Of a stretch of 33,627 nucleotides of DNA, positions 31,881 to 33,627 are shown one piece after another. Below the pieces are notes generated by a model. That model made no database searches and was not told where the DNA came from. It worked only from the letters and a program-made list of their open reading frames with translations. Source of the DNA: Dethiobacter sp. (lineage in GTDB: Bacteria > Bacillota > Dethiobacteria > Dethiobacterales > Dethiobacteraceae); contig JAGXRN010000059.1 in NCBI GenBank assembly GCA_018335875.1, positions 1 to 33,627 of the forward strand. Reading direction: 5' to 3'. A program made the position numbers and the translations under genes. Position 1 is the first letter of the stretch. Each line of letters starts with the position of its first letter.

Positions 31881-33278
31881 ATGATACTTGAGTTTCTTAA
31901 AAATAATACGCTGCTTCTGACTTTATTTGAAAAAATATATGATTCCATTTTGATCGTTGATAAAAACTCTTATATGTTATATATAAACGATCGATTCCAG
32001 CAAATAATTGCGAAAGAAGATATGAGGGGCAAAAAGGTTGAGGAAATTGAGCCTAATTCGAAGTTTCTTGAAGTATTAAAGAGCGGAAAACCAATATATA
32101 ATTATCGCCAGCTTATAGAGACTGCCGGAATAGAGGTTGTAGTAAGCTATTTTCCCATTAAATTAGAAAATGAAACTATAGGAGCCATTGGTGTAGGCAG
32201 AACTATTTCTGCTGATCACATGTATAATTTAATCTTAAACCCGGACAAGATTAAGCAAAAACCCCTGTTTCAAACAAAATCAAGGAGTTCTTTGCCGGTA
32301 TCATTCCAAAGCTTGATTGGAGAGGATGGTTCTTTTCTAAAAGCATTATTTAAGGGAGCTGCTGCTGCCGGTACTGATGCAAATGTATTAATATTAGGAG
32401 AAAGCGGAGTCGGAAAAGAAGTTTTTAGCAGAGCTATACACCTTGCCAGCAGCAGAAGTAAGGCTGATTTTGTTGTGGTCAACTGTGCGGCAATCCCGGA
32501 AAACTTACTGGAAAGTGAACTATTCGGTTACGAACCCGGGGCTTTTACAGGCGCTTCTTCGAAAGGTAAAAAAGGAAAGCTTGAGTTGGCTCACAATGGA
32601 ACTCTGTTTCTTGATGAAATTGGGGACCTGCCTCCACACCTGCAAGCTAAGCTGTTAAGAGCAATTCAGTTTAAATCATTTGACAGGGTAGGCGGTAATA
32701 AACCAATCTGTGTTGATATAAGAATAATTGCAGCAACAAATAGAAATCTATGGAGCATGGTTAAAGAAGAAAAATTCAGGCCAGATTTGTATTACAGGCT
32801 AAATGTAATGCCCATTACGATTCCTCCTTTAAAAGAAAGAAGAAAAGATATTATTCCTCTTGCTTTCACATTTTTAAGCAAACTGCTAGATACACAACAA
32901 GTAAATTTGCAATTTGAATTTTCAGAAGACGCGCTAAAAGAAATGCTATTATATGACTGGCCCGGCAACATAAGAGAATTGGAAAATGTGGTAGAACATG
33001 CTTTTGTGATGTCAAGCTCTGAAGGTAATCCTTTTATCCTAACACGCCACTTGCCGGGATATCTGCAGGCGGCTACTTCAAAAAATACAAATCCTGAGGA
33101 CCTTTTAGCTATGATGCAGGAAAAAAGGACCCTTTCTGAAATCATTGAAAAGTTTGAAATGGAAACTATTAAGCAGACATTGAAAGAATGCGATCAGAAT
33201 AAAACTAAAACATTAAAGATGCTGGGAATTAGTAAAGGGGCATTTTATCAAAAACTAAAGAAATACAATATTAATTAA
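31881..33278 (+). CDS. Sigma-54-dependent activator with PAS-like sensor (canonical GAFTGA)
   Basis: A 465-aa paralogue of the preceding protein, with GAGGAGA before its ATG. PAS-like region at about 15-110 ([20 protein letters not shown]), Walker A GESGVGKE at 173-180, intact GAFTGA at 220-225, Walker B TLFLDE at 241-246, [16 protein letters not shown], and a Fis-type HTH at the end ([20 protein letters not shown]). Both paralogues have close AAA+ and HTH parts but different sensor regions. They may bind the same DNA site yet respond to different ligands, or form mixed hexamers. A -24/-12 promoter lies 31 bases after its stop. Confidence 0.92.
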   Translation: MILEFLKNNTLLLTLFEKIYDSILIVDKNSYMLYINDRFQQIIAKEDMRGKKVEEIEPNSKFLEVLKSGKPIYNYRQLIETAGIEVVVSYFPIKLENETIGAIGVGRTISADHMYNLILNPDKIKQKPLFQTKSRSSLPVSFQSLIGEDGSFLKALFKGAAAAGTDANVLILGESGVGKEVFSRAIHLASSRSKADFVVVNCAAIPENLLESELFGYEPGAFTGASSKGKKGKLELAHNGTLFLDEIGDLPPHLQAKLLRAIQFKSFDRVGGNKPICVDIRIIAATNRNLWSMVKEEKFRPDLYYRLNVMPITIPPLKERRKDIIPLAFTFLSKLLDTQQVNLQFEFSEDALKEMLLYDWPGNIRELENVVEHAFVMSSSEGNPFILTRHLPGYLQAATSKNTNPEDLLAMMQEKRTLSEIIEKFEMETIKQTLKECDQNKTKTLKMLGISKGAFYQKLKKYNIN

Positions 33279-33308
33279 CTTCATTAAAAAATAGCTAAAC
33301 TTAAAAAA

Positions 33309-33324
33309 TGGTATAAAAATTGCA
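33309..33324 (+). promoter_or_regulatory. Second sigma-54 (-24/-12) promoter, plus strand
   Basis: TGGTATAAAAATTGCA has GG and GC with the required 10-base separation and a perfect TTGCA. It lies 31 bases after the second activator's stop and would fire rightward, starting near 33335. Confidence 0.68.
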
Positions 33325-33399
33325 TTTGTATATAAATTTAAAAACTAGAGTAGTATCAGAAAGTCCCTTCGTTAAATATTAAAGGTAACCAAGGATAAT

Positions 33400-33603
33400 T
33401 TGCAAAAAATTACAATATTAACATCATATGGCAATACGCTCTTTGGTAAGCTCAATAATGGCAGGCTAAAGCAAGCCCTCCTTCCTTTAAAGCACGAGGC
33501 TACGCATGGATATAATAATAGGGTGGAACGGCACTTTTCGGCGCCGGCAACTGGCTTAAGCGCAGGCAGCAGTTGTGCTAATGCCCAGATAAACCAACAA
33601 TAA
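33400..33603 (+). CDS. Doubtful short ORF downstream of the second sigma-54 promoter
   Basis: A 67-codon frame from a TTG with AAGGA four bases upstream. The first part (QKITILTSYGNTLFGKL) looks protein-like; the rest (HFSAPATGLSAGSSCANAQI) looks like random or remnant sequence. It could be a short leader gene, a truncated gene or nothing. I recognise no family. Confidence 0.25.
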   Translation: MQKITILTSYGNTLFGKLNNGRLKQALLPLKHEATHGYNNRVERHFSAPATGLSAGSSCANAQINQQ

Positions 33604-33627
33604 ACCCTTTTTATCCAGTCTTGTCTT

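Larger units (their letters stand above)
33279..33627. other. Region downstream of the activators
   Basis: About 350 bases to the window end. It contains a good -24/-12 promoter (33309-33324) and one doubtful short frame (33400-33603). A gene under this promoter probably lies beyond the window. No terminator for the activators was seen. Confidence 0.5.

Noticed and set aside
33518..33540. T-box-like motif AGGGTGGAACGGC
   Set aside because: Only the first part fits the T-box consensus; the ACCGCG core is wrong, there is no terminator/antiterminator pair and no aminoacyl-tRNA gene follows.
1..33627. CRISPR arrays, tRNA or rRNA genes, complete insertion sequences
   Set aside because: No regularly spaced direct repeats apart from the coding 21-bp repeat, no cloverleaf or rRNA sequence recognised, and no transposase frame with terminal repeats.

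Overview
The window looks like a chromosomal segment of an anaerobic Gram-positive bacterium, most likely a clostridial or Peptococcaceae-type Firmicute. The evidence is strong purine-rich Shine-Dalgarno sequences with many GTG and TTG starts, AsnRS and IlvE genes, an M3 oligoendopeptidase, DUF169, LUD and ATC-hydrolase genes, 4Fe-4S proteins, and sigma-54 regulators with cytoplasmic PAS-like sensors. This is inferred from gene content only. No rRNA, tRNA or CRISPR array was seen.

Layout. (1) 1-6.5 kb is an accessory island: two diverged copies of a zinc-ribbon/TPR protein with a poly-lysine tail flank a heptad-repeat coiled-coil protein, a Cys-rich protein, an ImmA/IrrE-type peptidase without its usual HTH, and a protein with a C-terminal pRiA4b ORF-3 domain. 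A small TPR protein follows. (2) 6.8-12.1 kb is a Wadjet (jetABCD) plasmid-defence operon. jetB and jetD are intact, but jetA and jetC have each lost their central part and carry a frameshift at the join. A nucleotidyltransferase with a small upstream partner follows (12.2-13.0 kb) and resembles a toxin-antitoxin pair. (3) 13.5-22.1 kb holds housekeeping genes: a 53-aa basic protein, ilvE, an M3 oligoendopeptidase, an MFS transporter, asnS and an EamA transporter. Three consecutive minus-strand remnants (HD hydrolase, DUF169, WYL regulator) lie among them. (4) 22.3-24.9 kb runs on the plus strand: a broken TPR gene, a LUD-domain protein, an ATC-hydrolase-like protein, another broken gene and an enoyl-CoA hydratase. 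(5) 25.1-30.2 kb is a minus-strand operon: a large Fe-S protein, a 2[4Fe-4S] ferredoxin, an ATC-hydrolase-like protein and a 1096-aa single-chain biotin-dependent acyl-CoA carboxylase. (6) 30.4-33.3 kb holds two tandem paralogous sigma-54 activators, divergent from that operon.

Two signals stand out. First, up to seven genes (jetA, jetC, HD hydrolase, DUF169, WYL regulator, a TPR gene and a short gene at 23.9 kb) seem to share one kind of damage: the natural start with its RBS and a C-terminal end are both kept while the middle is gone, usually with a frameshift at the join. This is either a distinctive mode of gene decay or a systematic assembly artefact. Second, the carboxylase operon has a well-matched -24/-12 promoter, and a perfect 9+3+9 dyad lies about 90 bp upstream of its expected transcription start, where an enhancer site for the divergent activators would be expected. 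A second -24/-12 promoter lies just downstream of the activators. Together these suggest a self-contained sigma-54 regulon for an uncharacterised CoA-ester carboxylation pathway linked to low-potential electron carriers.
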